Shown: piece after piece, positions 27,635-35,461 of the stretch
How positions within the stretch are numbered: position 1 is the stretch's first letter
Layout of the letters: every line of letters begins with the position of its first letter
Assembly (NCBI GenBank): GCA_949744505.1
Contig: CATJXY010000034.1
Location: 124,001-188,000, forward strand
Source of the DNA: an uncultured Erysipelotrichaceae bacterium
GTDB taxonomy: Bacteria > Bacillota_I > Bacilli_A > Erysipelotrichales > Erysipelotrichaceae
Length of the DNA stretch: 64,000 nt
Reading direction: 5' to 3'
Translations under genes and position numbers: made by a program
The notes under the pieces: model-generated
Databases searched by the model: none
Told to the model about the DNA's origin: nothing
Seen by the model: only the letters and a program-made list of their open reading frames with translations

Positions 27635-27860
27635 AAAAAATCGTTCCCTAAAAGGAACGATTTAACGCGGTACCATCCTTGTTGAAGCACAATGCTTCCA
27701 CTCTTAAGCCTTGTAACGTAGACTTTAATATACGAGGATCATTACTCCCACTGAAAGGTGAATTCATCAAGTGATTTTGATTAAAATGACTCTCAGCGCA
27801 TCATCATTTCTCTCTGAAATCGTTTCACTAGATTACTAGTCCTTTATAAACGCTTTAAAC
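27635..27860 (-). ncRNA. T-box leader of pheST
   Basis: On the minus strand the conserved T-box stretch AAGGATGGTACCGCG lies at 27666-27680, followed by an intrinsic terminator AAATCGTTCC/GGAACGATTT (27638-27663) with a T-run. Upstream stem I holds a TTC phenylalanine codon, the probable specifier, at 27760-27762, within a GAATTCACC context. Uncharged tRNA-Phe should bind specifier and T-box bulge and prevent termination, raising pheST transcription. Confidence 0.95.
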
Positions 27861-27866
27861 AAGTAT

Positions 27867-27895
27867 ATTCTAACAAAGTTCTTTTTGATTTGCAA
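27867..27895 (-). promoter_or_regulatory. Predicted pheST promoter
   Basis: On the minus strand TTGCAA (27890-27895) and TAGAAT (27867-27872) are spaced 17 nt, directly ahead of the T-box leader and 12 nt from the stop of the GDPD gene. Confidence 0.7.
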
Positions 27896-27906
27896 CGACA
27901 AAATTG

Positions 27907-28842
27907 CTAATAGCCTAACTCTTCCAAAACTTCGAATAATAAATCCGGACGGTCGGTTATAATTCCATCTGCACCGTTTTTAATGCATTTGATCATTTCG
28001 TCTTTTTCATTAACCGTCCAATAATGCACATACATTCCGCTCTTATGTATTTTCCAAATCAGATATTTAGTAGCTAAAGGAATGTTATATTCACTTGTAG
28101 GCAATTGCATTCCGACCCCATCATATCCGAAGAAAATACCAAATCCAGCATAGTTACTGATAATGAATTTTTTTGCTGTTGAAAAATCCAGAGATGTTTC
28201 AATCCGCGGATCCTTAATTTCATTGAAATAATTCATAATATCATTGATGAAACTTGCCACTTGCACTTGTTCATGAAGGTCATACTTGACGATAAGTCGA
28301 TTCAATTCTTTAGCTGCAATTCGTCCCGCTTCTCCCTCATCTTTTATCTCAATGATATATAAAATACTATTCCCATATTTTTTAAATAAATCTTCCAATT
28401 TTGCTGGAGCAAGCATTCCATTATAAGATTCAAGCTCTGATTGAGTCAAATTTTTATATGGCTGTTTTCCTTCATAGTCAGTAAATTTTGCTCCAAAGTT
28501 CATCTGCACTAATTCATCATATGTATAATCCATCACAAGTCCTGTATGATCACTTGTTTCATCAATGGTTTCATTGTGATGAGTAATTAGAACATTGTCT
28601 TTTGTCAAACGAAGATCCATCTCCAAAACATCAACCCCAATATTATACGCATAATCAAAGGCCATCACTGTATTCTCTGGATTCATGAGCTTAGCTCCTC
28701 CATGTGCAATGACTAATGGCCGCTCACCTTTTTCAATTCGGAAAATACCTTTTGTATCCGCCTGTGGATAAGGTAAAAACTGTAAGATAATGTATAGCAG
28801 AACAATTACCGCAAGTACAATTTGAATCACTTTTTTCTTCAT
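27907..28842 (-). CDS. Membrane-anchored glycerophosphodiester phosphodiesterase
   Basis: A 311-residue protein with one N-terminal membrane helix (about 5-24) and a GDPD TIM-barrel facing outside. Active-site features are AHGG with His47, PENT with Glu56, EMDLRLT with Glu74 and Asp76, THHN with His88-His89, and the C-terminal HYWTVNEKD and ADGIITDRPD segments. It should hydrolyse glycerophosphodiesters to glycerol-3-phosphate and an alcohol, possibly from phospholipid or teichoic acid turnover. It follows gpsA by 26 nt and may be co-transcribed, which groups two glycerol-3-phosphate enzymes. Confidence 0.92.
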   Translation of the reverse strand: MKKKVIQIVLAVIVLLYIILQFLPYPQADTKGIFRIEKGERPLVIAHGGAKLMNPENTVMAFDYAYNIGVDVLEMDLRLTKDNVLITHHNETIDETSDHTGLVMDYTYDELVQMNFGAKFTDYEGKQPYKNLTQSELESYNGMLAPAKLEDLFKKYGNSILYIIEIKDEGEAGRIAAKELNRLIVKYDLHEQVQVASFINDIMNYFNEIKDPRIETSLDFSTAKKFIISNYAGFGIFFGYDGVGMQLPTSEYNIPLATKYLIWKIHKSGMYVHYWTVNEKDEMIKCIKNGADGIITDRPDLLFEVLEELGY

Positions 28843-28868
28843 AGCAATCTCCCCTTATTTTAAAACTT

Positions 28869-29864
28869 TTAATCTTCTGATTTCAACTCTCTATTCATTA
28901 AATTATTGATTGCTTCACTTGGTTTAGCATTTTCATAAAGAACCTTATACACTTCTGTTGTGATCGGCATAGAAATATGATTTTTAACAGCTTCTTCATA
29001 AACTACTTTACAAGCATTGACACCTTCAACAGTCTTTGTATTCGTTTTCCAAAATAAATCAGCACTATCATTTTTACCAATCAACAATCCGGCCTGAAAA
29101 TTTCGTGAATGAATTGAAGTACATGTAACGATTAAATCTCCTACCCCTGTTAGTCCGAGATAAGTTTCCGGCTTCCCACCTTTAAACGTTCCAAATCGAG
29201 CCATTTCCGCCAATCCACGGGTCATTAGTGCAGCACGAGCATTATCTCCTCCACCGATTCCTTCAAGGATTCCAGAAGCTAATGCAATGATATTCTTAAC
29301 AGCAACACCATTTTCTGCTCCTACTACGTCTCTATTTCGGTAAACTCTGAAATATCCATTAGAAAATAATTGTTGTACAAGCTTTGAAGATTCTTCATTT
29401 TCGCATACCGCATTGACCGTAGTAAGCATTCTTAATATAACTTCTTCCGCATGAGAAGGACCAATCAAAGATACAACATCTTGTAATAGTTCTTCTTTAA
29501 TCGTATTTCGAATTACAACACTAAGTCTTTCATGTGTAACAGGATGATATCCTTTCGCAACATTGATAAAAATCGTTTTTTTATCTAATATTTCATTTAA
29601 ATCCAAGCATACCGATTCAATAGCTCCAGTCGGAACAGCTAAAAGAATCAAATCACTTCCTTTAACTCTGTTTAAATCAGAGAATGCTTGAATATTGGGA
29701 TTGATATCTATTTTTGGAAAATACTTTGAATTTTGATGATTTTCATTAATATCTTTGACTTCCTCTTCCATAATTCCCCATACAGATACATCATGATGAT
29801 TATCTGCTAAAACTTGAGCTAATGCAGTTCCCCAACTGCCACTACCACAAACTGAAATTTTCAT
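28869..29864 (-). CDS. gpsA: Glycerol-3-phosphate dehydrogenase (NAD(P)+)
   Basis: A 331-residue enzyme that makes sn-glycerol-3-phosphate from dihydroxyacetone phosphate for phospholipid synthesis. The nucleotide-binding motif GSGSWGTALA is at residues 7-16, the catalytic-lysine segment reads GVAVKNIIALASG, and GLTGVGDLIVTCTS with SRN is the substrate-binding region. It starts 2 nt after the stop of der; the der-gpsA pair is a standard Bacillota arrangement. Confidence 0.97.
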   Translation of the reverse strand: MKISVCGSGSWGTALAQVLADNHHDVSVWGIMEEEVKDINENHQNSKYFPKIDINPNIQAFSDLNRVKGSDLILLAVPTGAIESVCLDLNEILDKKTIFINVAKGYHPVTHERLSVVIRNTIKEELLQDVVSLIGPSHAEEVILRMLTTVNAVCENEESSKLVQQLFSNGYFRVYRNRDVVGAENGVAVKNIIALASGILEGIGGGDNARAALMTRGLAEMARFGTFKGGKPETYLGLTGVGDLIVTCTSIHSRNFQAGLLIGKNDSADLFWKTNTKTVEGVNACKVVYEEAVKNHISMPITTEVYKVLYENAKPSEAINNLMNRELKSED

Positions 29865-29866
29865 AC

Positions 29867-31174
29867 TTAACCTCTCTTTCTAGCAAGTATACGTATCGGT
29901 GTTCCGGTAAACCCAAATGATTCTCTAAGTCTGTTTTCCAAATATCTTTGATATGAAAAATGCATAAGCTGTGGATCATTAACAAACAAAACAATGGTTG
30001 GTGGAGCCACAGATACTTGTGAAGCATACATAATCTTTAATCGCTTTCCATTATGAGTCGGTGCCGGTGTAATCGTTTGTGCATCCATAATTACTTCATT
30101 TAATACATTGGTTGGTATACGAAGTGTCGAATAATTATATACCTCATCAATCAATGGAAGAATCATATTAATGCGCTGACGAGTTTTAGCTGACACAAAC
30201 AAAATCGGAGCATAACTTAAGTATATAAATTCATTTCTTATTTTTCTTGTAACTTCATTTACAGTTTTCTCATCTTTTTCAACAGTATCCCACTTATTGT
30301 AAACAATAATGATTGGCTTCCCTGCCTCATGAGCATACCCGGCAACATGTTTATCCTGCTCTCGTATGCCTTTTTCACCATCGACAACAAAAAGTATCAC
30401 ATCTGCCCTTTCAATTGCACTCAAAGCGCGAAGTACGGAATATTTCTCAATATTTTCATATACTTTTCCTTTTTTACGAATTCCGGCTGTATCGATAATT
30501 ACATATTCTTTCCCATCACTCTTAAACGGGGTATCAATCGCATCACGAGTTGTTCCTTCAATATCAGAAACAATGACTCGCTCTTGTTTTAAAATTGAAT
30601 TAACCAGAGATGATTTCCCGACATTAGGTTGCCCAATTACGGCAAAACTTAAAATCCCTTCATATTCTTTTACTCTTTTCTTTGGAAATGAAGCAATGAT
30701 TTCATCTAAAACATCCCCAATTCCGATACCATGTGCCCCACTAACCGCATGAGGCTCTCCAATTCCAAGTCCGTAAAATTCATAAGTATTTACAATTTGA
30801 TCTGTGTCATCTATTTTATTTACCGCTAAAATGATCGGTTTATTTGATTTTCTCAACAAGGAAGCAATATATTGATCATCTTTTGTTATTCCTTCTTTTC
30901 CACTTACCACAAAAACAATAGTATCTGCTTCTTCAATCGCAATTTCTACCTGTGCTTTAATTTCATTTTGAAAAGGTTGATCCTGAAGTTGAATTCCCCC
31001 TGTATCAATAATTCTGAACTCACGTGTAAGCCATGTTCCTTTTCCATAAATACGATCTCGTGTCACCCCGGGAACATCTTCAACAATGGACAGTCTTTCT
31101 CCAATCAAACGATTGAATATTGTTGATTTACCGACATTGGGTCTTCCCACGATTGCTACAACACCATCTATCAT
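29867..31174 (-). CDS. der: Ribosome assembly GTPase Der (EngA)
   Basis: A 435-residue protein with two tandem GTPase domains and a C-terminal KH-like domain. The first G domain has [13 protein letters not shown] and NKID; the second has [19 protein letters not shown] and NKWD. Der is required for 50S subunit maturation. The ATG overlaps the stop of cmk by 4 nt. Confidence 0.98.
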   Translation of the reverse strand: MIDGVVAIVGRPNVGKSTIFNRLIGERLSIVEDVPGVTRDRIYGKGTWLTREFRIIDTGGIQLQDQPFQNEIKAQVEIAIEEADTIVFVVSGKEGITKDDQYIASLLRKSNKPIILAVNKIDDTDQIVNTYEFYGLGIGEPHAVSGAHGIGIGDVLDEIIASFPKKRVKEYEGILSFAVIGQPNVGKSSLVNSILKQERVIVSDIEGTTRDAIDTPFKSDGKEYVIIDTAGIRKKGKVYENIEKYSVLRALSAIERADVILFVVDGEKGIREQDKHVAGYAHEAGKPIIIVYNKWDTVEKDEKTVNEVTRKIRNEFIYLSYAPILFVSAKTRQRINMILPLIDEVYNYSTLRIPTNVLNEVIMDAQTITPAPTHNGKRLKIMYASQVSVAPPTIVLFVNDPQLMHFSYQRYLENRLRESFGFTGTPIRILARKRG

Positions 31175-31833
31175 TCTTCCAACCTTCCTTTTATCATTTC
31201 CATAACAGTCTTTTCAACCTCATCAATTGACATATTGGAAGTATCCAATTCAATTGCATCTTCCGCTTTTTTTAGTGGACTGTTTTCACGATGCGAATCG
31301 TTATAATCTCTTCTTTCAATTTCTTTTTTTAAAGTTTCTAAATCAGTTTCAATACCTTTTTCAAGATTTTCTTTATATCTCCGTAATGCTCTTGATTCAA
31401 TTGTCGCAGTTTGATAAATTTTTAATTCAGCATCCGGAAGAACAACTGTTCCAATATCTCTTCCGTCCATAACAACTCCTTTTTCAAGTGCCATTTTTTG
31501 TTGCTGATGAACTAATTCTTCTCTTACTTTTTTTAACGCAGAAACTTTGGATGCTAATAAAGAATTTCGATTTGTTCTAATTTTCATAGTTACATCTTCT
31601 CCATCAAGAAATATTTTCCCATCACTATTCAGTTTCAAATCTGTATTTCTTATCATCTCTGCAATGGAATCTTCATCATCAAAAGACAGATTTAATAAAT
31701 CTGCCTTATATGCCACACTGCGGTACATTGCACCCGTATCAATATATGTATATCCCAAATTTTTAGCTATAATCTTCGCAATACTGCTCTTTCCGGCAGC
31801 GCAAGGACCATCAATCGCCACATTGATTTTCAT
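31171..31833 (-). CDS. cmk: Cytidylate kinase
   Basis: A 220-residue NMP kinase. P-loop GPCAAGKSS is at residues 8-16, the CMP-binding stretch includes [13 protein letters not shown], and [15 protein letters not shown] and the [14 protein letters not shown] lid segment are characteristic of Cmk. It phosphorylates CMP and dCMP. Its start codon overlaps the stop of the upstream acidic membrane protein (TAATG), so the two are translationally coupled. In Bacillus a ribosomal-S1-like gene (ypfD) lies next to cmk; none is here. Confidence 0.97.
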   Translation of the reverse strand: MKINVAIDGPCAAGKSSIAKIIAKNLGYTYIDTGAMYRSVAYKADLLNLSFDDEDSIAEMIRNTDLKLNSDGKIFLDGEDVTMKIRTNRNSLLASKVSALKKVREELVHQQQKMALEKGVVMDGRDIGTVVLPDAELKIYQTATIESRALRRYKENLEKGIETDLETLKKEIERRDYNDSHRENSPLKKAEDAIELDTSNMSIDEVEKTVMEMIKGRLEE

Positions 31834-32726
31834 TAGATTATTCCTCGTTTCATCAGATTCCAGTATACAATAATTCCAAGTACGATAAGAAGAGCTATAA
31901 TCAATGTCACAAGAACGATATTTAAAAGACGATTTGTATTGGATACCGTATTGCTCATATCATCCAATTCACTTTCATAACTTTCCAATTGAGCTTTAAT
32001 TTCCCTAGTCTGATTGATTACGATATTTTCAATATCTTCAGACGTAATATGCTCATGAGGAGGTTGATTGAATACTTTAACATCAAGATCTTTATTTTTT
32101 TCTTCAGTTTCTTCTACCTCAGCAGAATCAACCTGTTCTACTTCCTTATTTTCTTGATTTGTGATTTCTTCTGATTTCTGTTCTGTTTGTTCCTGAGCTA
32201 AAATATTTTTAATTTCAAGAGAAATGGTATTACGTATTTCTTCTTGCTCATCAATTGCTTTTATGATATTTTCCGGAAGTTCCAAGCCTCCCTTTGACTC
32301 CCCTTCAATTTCCCCAAACGGACGTAACATTGGATCATTTCCTTTACGAACTTCTTTAAGAATGTTCAACTGAGTATCTTCAGCAGAACGAAGTCCTTTA
32401 TCAAAATTATACTGTTTTACTTCTTTAATATACTCGTTGATAAAATCGGTGTTAAATTTATCTTCAATACTTTCTTTCTCTTCTTTTTTTTCAACATCAA
32501 AAGGAATTTGAACACTTGTTTCATCTTCATAATATGTATTCCGAGCATGAAGAGGATCATGCTCTTCTTGATTTAAAACATCCATTTTTTCAAATCGATT
32601 GTTATCAAGTGTATTTAATCTCTCTGCATAATCAGAAAGTTCTTTTGTTTTTATTTCGCTCTCACGGTCGTTTTCCAATTGCCGTCTTAATTTTTCGTAT
32701 TTCTGTGTACGAGAATAATTTTCCAT
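31833..32726 (-). CDS. Acidic, coiled, tail-anchored membrane protein, unknown
   Basis: A 297-residue protein of no family I recognise. The first 270 residues are highly charged, rich in Glu, Lys and Asn, with likely coiled coil near the N-terminus (residues 8-35) and a Glu-rich low-complexity part at about 180-215. A single membrane helix lies at about 268-288 (LLNIVLVTLIIALLIVLGIIVYW), followed by a short basic tail, so the bulk is probably cytoplasmic. A conserved-looking island, PMLRPFGEIEG to LELPENIIKAID, sits in the middle. Its stop overlaps the cmk start, tying it to cmk-der-gpsA. Confidence 0.75.
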   Translation of the reverse strand: MENYSRTQKYEKLRRQLENDRESEIKTKELSDYAERLNTLDNNRFEKMDVLNQEEHDPLHARNTYYEDETSVQIPFDVEKKEEKESIEDKFNTDFINEYIKEVKQYNFDKGLRSAEDTQLNILKEVRKGNDPMLRPFGEIEGESKGGLELPENIIKAIDEQEEIRNTISLEIKNILAQEQTEQKSEEITNQENKEVEQVDSAEVEETEEKNKDLDVKVFNQPPHEHITSEDIENIVINQTREIKAQLESYESELDDMSNTVSNTNRLLNIVLVTLIIALLIVLGIIVYWNLMKRGII

Positions 32727-32835
32727 ATCAGGACACCTCCGAATCTTTATTATTATAACATCAATAATCTTTAAAAAACAACATAATATTCCATGAAGTA
32801 AGATAAAACGAGAAAATAGAATGACCCCTAATAAT

Positions 32836-32864
32836 TAAAAAGAGCATGATATCAATCACACTCT
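32836..32864 (-). terminator. efp terminator
   Basis: On the minus strand a 10-bp stem AGAGTGTGAT / ATCATGCTCT (two G-T wobbles), loop TGAT, followed by TTTTTAATT, about 23 nt beyond the efp stop. Confidence 0.8.
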
Positions 32865-32886
32865 ATTTTATGTCAATTCAATATTA

Positions 32887-33447
32887 TTATGCTCTACCGG
32901 AATACTTTCCATCCGCTGTATTAAGTTCAATCATTTCACCCTCTTTAATAAATAGAGGAACACGAACACTTAAGCCTGTTTCTACAACCGCATTCTTACT
33001 TGCATTTGTTGCAGTATCGCCTTTAACAGCAGGTTCACATTCTGTAACCAAAAGCTGAACTTTATCAGGAAGAATAACTCCCAATACTTCATTTCCTTCA
33101 TACATCTGAATTGTAACCATTGTGCTCTCTTTCAAAAATTGCTTTTCCCATTGAAGTCTTTCAGCAGGGATTTCAATTTGCTCATATGTTTCTGTATCCA
33201 TAAAGCAAAGACTATCTCCACCATCATAAAGATACTGCATTTCTCTTTTATCAATAAATGCTTGTTCCACTTTATCACCACTGATCAAACTTAATTCAGT
33301 AACGACTCCTGTTCTCGGATTTTTAACTTTGACTTTAACTTTCATTTTAGCCATAGCCGTCTTATTCAATTGAATATCGATGGCTTGATATAAAGTTCCT
33401 TCCCAAGTAAAGCACATTCCTGGTTTGATTTCTGTTGAATTTAACAT
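32887..33447 (-). CDS. efp: Elongation factor P with an atypical tip loop
   Basis: A 186-residue three-domain EF-P that helps the ribosome through polyproline stretches. Clear family segments are LISGDKVEQAFIDKREMQYLY, FMDTETYEQIE and the C-terminal VETGLSVRVPLFIKEGEMI. The loop that normally carries the modified residue (KPGKG) reads LNKTAMAKMKVKV. Aligned without gaps to B. subtilis EF-P as I recall it, Lys32 is replaced by Met32, and the nearest lysines are 29, 34 and 36. The gene is monocistronic, ending in its own terminator. Confidence 0.95.
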   Translation of the reverse strand: MLNSTEIKPGMCFTWEGTLYQAIDIQLNKTAMAKMKVKVKVKNPRTGVVTELSLISGDKVEQAFIDKREMQYLYDGGDSLCFMDTETYEQIEIPAERLQWEKQFLKESTMVTIQMYEGNEVLGVILPDKVQLLVTECEPAVKGDTATNASKNAVVETGLSVRVPLFIKEGEMIELNTADGKYSGRA

Positions 33448-33554
33448 TACAAAACACCGTCCTATCTTTTCTACCCTTTAATTTTATCTAAAACAATAAT
33501 TTTGTCAATGAAATTATATCACTAGACCATTAAATCAATCTAAAATAGGCTCTT

Positions 33555-33920
33555 TTAACGATTTATAGCTTCCATATGAGGAGAATTTTTATGATTATAA
33601 GAAAAACGTTGATTACAACCAAGATAAGCGGTCGATATTCCAACTGTAAAGATAAGATAGAACCATTCATCAAAATTATACCAATCATGAAATAAAAGAA
33701 TCAATAAACACCCAATTAAAATCGTACAATAAAGGTCTTTCATTTCCAATAATTGTTTGCTTGAATAGTTAATAAAACTGACACAAAATAACTGACATCC
33801 TAGATATAATACCATCAAAATAAGAATATGCTCGGAATTTATAAAATTCAATATAATTCCAATTAATAAAAGTATTACAAACATAATCTCACTCGGCATT
33901 ATCATTTTCAATTTTTCCAT
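33555..33920 (-). CDS. Small four-helix membrane protein at the end of the comG operon
   Basis: A 121-residue protein with four likely membrane helices and a polar C-terminal tail. It follows the comGG-like gene by 15 nt. AGGTGAT stands 4-5 nt ahead of ATG 33920, with another ATG at 33923. It lacks the GxGD motif of prepilin peptidases, so it is not ComC. No family is recognised; position suggests a role in the pseudopilus or simple read-through expression. Confidence 0.55.
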   Translation of the reverse strand: MEKLKMIMPSEIMFVILLLIGIILNFINSEHILILMVLYLGCQLFCVSFINYSSKQLLEMKDLYCTILIGCLLILLFHDWYNFDEWFYLIFTVGISTAYLGCNQRFSYNHKNSPHMEAINR

Positions 33921-33935
33921 CATTATCACCTATGT

Positions 33936-34277
33936 TTATTCTATGTCAATTTCCTCTACTTTATCCCGCATAATCATTTTCATATCATTAAAATCTCCAT
34001 TCAAAAAAACTTTTATCATCTCTTCGTCTGTTTCAAAACGAATTGAACAAAAACCTAATTGATATTCCAAGCTTTGAGTCAAATTTTCTTGATCCGTTTT
34101 CAATTCTTCGATTTTATTTTGAATCAAACATTCTATTAAGTATTTTTGGGATAACGTTTCAATATTGAGCATCTGAGATAGATAATTTTGTTGAATTGTC
34201 CATAAAATCATGCAACGACTTAAGATCTGGATCATAAATATGCATAAATAGCCAAGAAAAGTAATGTTACTTGACAT
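33936..34277 (-). CDS. ComGG-position pseudopilus protein (divergent)
   Basis: A 113-residue protein with one N-terminal hydrophobic segment (about 5-28) and a mixed polar C-terminus, sitting where comGG lies in Bacillus-type comG operons. It lacks a clear GF-x-x-x-E prepilin motif, as several ComGG proteins do. ATG at 34277 overlaps the end of the comGF-like gene by 11 nt. Assignment rests on position and topology, not on sequence identity. Confidence 0.6.
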   Translation of the reverse strand: MSSNITFLGYLCIFMIQILSRCMILWTIQQNYLSQMLNIETLSQKYLIECLIQNKIEELKTDQENLTQSLEYQLGFCSIRFETDEEMIKVFLNGDFNDMKMIMRDKVEEIDIE

Positions 34278-34659
34278 ATCCAATCATCCATTCTTCTTCT
34301 CCCTCTTCGAATTGAAGAATCATATTAATGTGATTATTATCTTGGTAGAATTCACAATTCTGAATATCTGCAAAATAAATGACTGTTCCGGGAGTACGAA
34401 TCACTTTATCATTAACAAAATAAATCTGATATAACTGATCTGAAACATAAAATAAAGTTCCTTGTTCAAGAAAAACTTCACTGGCTTCATTCAAATCTTG
34501 ACGTAGTTGATAGATTTGATTATATCTTTGCATAAATGGTTTAGAATAATCTAAAGTTGCGATACACCGAATACAAGAAACAATAAGAGGCATACAACAA
34601 GAAATCACACTGATCATTAATAAGCTTTCAATTAGCGCAAATCCATTTCTCCTAAACAT
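34267..34659 (-). CDS. comGF: ComGF-like minor pseudopilin
   Basis: A 130-residue protein opening MFRRNGFALIESLLMI, a type IV prepilin signal with cleavage after Gly and Glu at +5, followed by a hydrophobic helix. The remainder, with GTLFYVSDQLYQIYFVND and a beta-rich pattern, fits ComGF. It would be a minor pseudopilin of the DNA-uptake pilus. The start overlaps the comGE-like gene by 28 nt with only a weak ribosome binding site, so translational coupling is likely. Confidence 0.75.
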   Translation of the reverse strand: MFRRNGFALIESLLMISVISCCMPLIVSCIRCIATLDYSKPFMQRYNQIYQLRQDLNEASEVFLEQGTLFYVSDQLYQIYFVNDKVIRTPGTVIYFADIQNCEFYQDNNHINMILQFEEGEEEWMIGYVK

Positions 34660-34871
34660 CCGAGAGCACAACCTGCTTCGATGGAACTCAAAATTTCGTT
34701 TTCTCTGTCCGTAATTTCTTTCCATTTTTCCTCAACACTCCTTTTAAAATTAATTTCGCTTTCTACTACCATATTACAAGTTATAATCATGGTACTCACA
34801 CACAACATAGCCAAAAGCGAATCTACAGCCAAAAAACCCTTCTTATTTTTCAATAAAAACACCGTTACCAA
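34632..34871 (-). CDS. comGE: ComGE-like minor pseudopilin with Asp at +5
   Basis: A 79-residue protein with KKGFLAVDSLLAML, a prepilin signal whose +5 residue is Asp instead of Glu, then a hydrophobic helix and a short charged tail. TTG at 34871 is taken as start because GGAAGGGG lies 9 nt upstream. It overlaps comGD by 29 nt and comGF by 28 nt. Position between comGD and comGF supports the name. Confidence 0.7.
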   Translation of the reverse strand: MVTVFLLKNKKGFLAVDSLLAMLCVSTMIITCNMVVESEINFKRSVEEKWKEITDRENEILSSIEAGCALGCLGEMDLR

Positions 34872-35178
34872 GTTCTATTACCCCTTCCTTCTGTATAAAA
34901 CGAATTGTCTGTGCCTGATTAACATGTCCCAATTTATTAAACCTGATTTCATGATCATAGCTAATAGAATATACCCCTGTATCCAATACCCCTTCCTTTT
35001 GAAATGCCATGCACTCACTTTGAAATCGAACTAAATCACTTTTAAACAAGTAAAAATTTTGACTACTTAAATCAAAATTCATCATCGGAAAGAAAAGTAA
35101 GGAAAATACTGATATGACAAATAAAACAAGTATCATTTCAATTAGTGTATATCCATTACTGCGCACTCGCTTGTCCAT
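34843..35178 (-). CDS. comGD: ComGD-like minor pseudopilin
   Basis: A 111-residue protein with the prepilin signal RSNGYTLIEMILVLFV near the N-terminus (processing after Gly, Glu at +5) and a beta-rich C-terminal part. ATG at 35178 lies inside the last codons of comGC (23-nt overlap) with AAAGGA about 12 nt upstream. The reading frame is open to 35241, but the extra residues would precede the signal and lack a site. Confidence 0.78.
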   Translation of the reverse strand: MDKRVRSNGYTLIEMILVLFVISVFSLLFFPMMNFDLSSQNFYLFKSDLVRFQSECMAFQKEGVLDTGVYSISYDHEIRFNKLGHVNQAQTIRFIQKEGVIELGNGVFIEK

Positions 35179-35452
35179 TGTATATTTCAATCCTTTGTCC
35201 ATTTGCACATTGACTTTGTTCTTCACTAAGTAACCCTTCATAAATTAAGTCAGTAATGGAATTGGGAGTTGTTCCGTATTCTAACTTATATTCTAAAATG
35301 GCACTATCCACTACTTTTATAAGTGCATCACAACCTTTATTCTCAATAATACCGATCACTTTTTGAATATTGGGAACTGTTAATAAAAATAAAACACTTA
35401 GTACCATGATTACTATAATCATTTCCAGTAATGTAAATCCTCTTGCTTTCAT
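35156..35452 (-). CDS. comGC: ComGC-like major pseudopilin
   Basis: A 98-residue protein opening MKARGFTLLEMIIVIMVLSVLFLL, a textbook class III signal with very short leader, Gly-Phe cleavage site and Glu +5. After the helix comes a short globular domain with two cysteines. ComGC is the main subunit of the transformation pseudopilus that draws DNA to the cell surface. It starts 9 nt after comGB. Confidence 0.9.
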   Translation of the reverse strand: MKARGFTLLEMIIVIMVLSVLFLLTVPNIQKVIGIIENKGCDALIKVVDSAILEYKLEYGTTPNSITDLIYEGLLSEEQSQCANGQRIEIYNGQASAQ

Positions 35453-35461
35453 ATTTCCTCC

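Noticed and set aside
33555-33920. Truncated prepilin peptidase ComC
   Set aside because: No GxGD or other catalytic aspartate motif of A24 peptidases is present.
34681-35034. A 117-residue plus-strand ORF
   Set aside because: It is antisense to the overlapping pseudopilin genes, which have prepilin signals and operon context.
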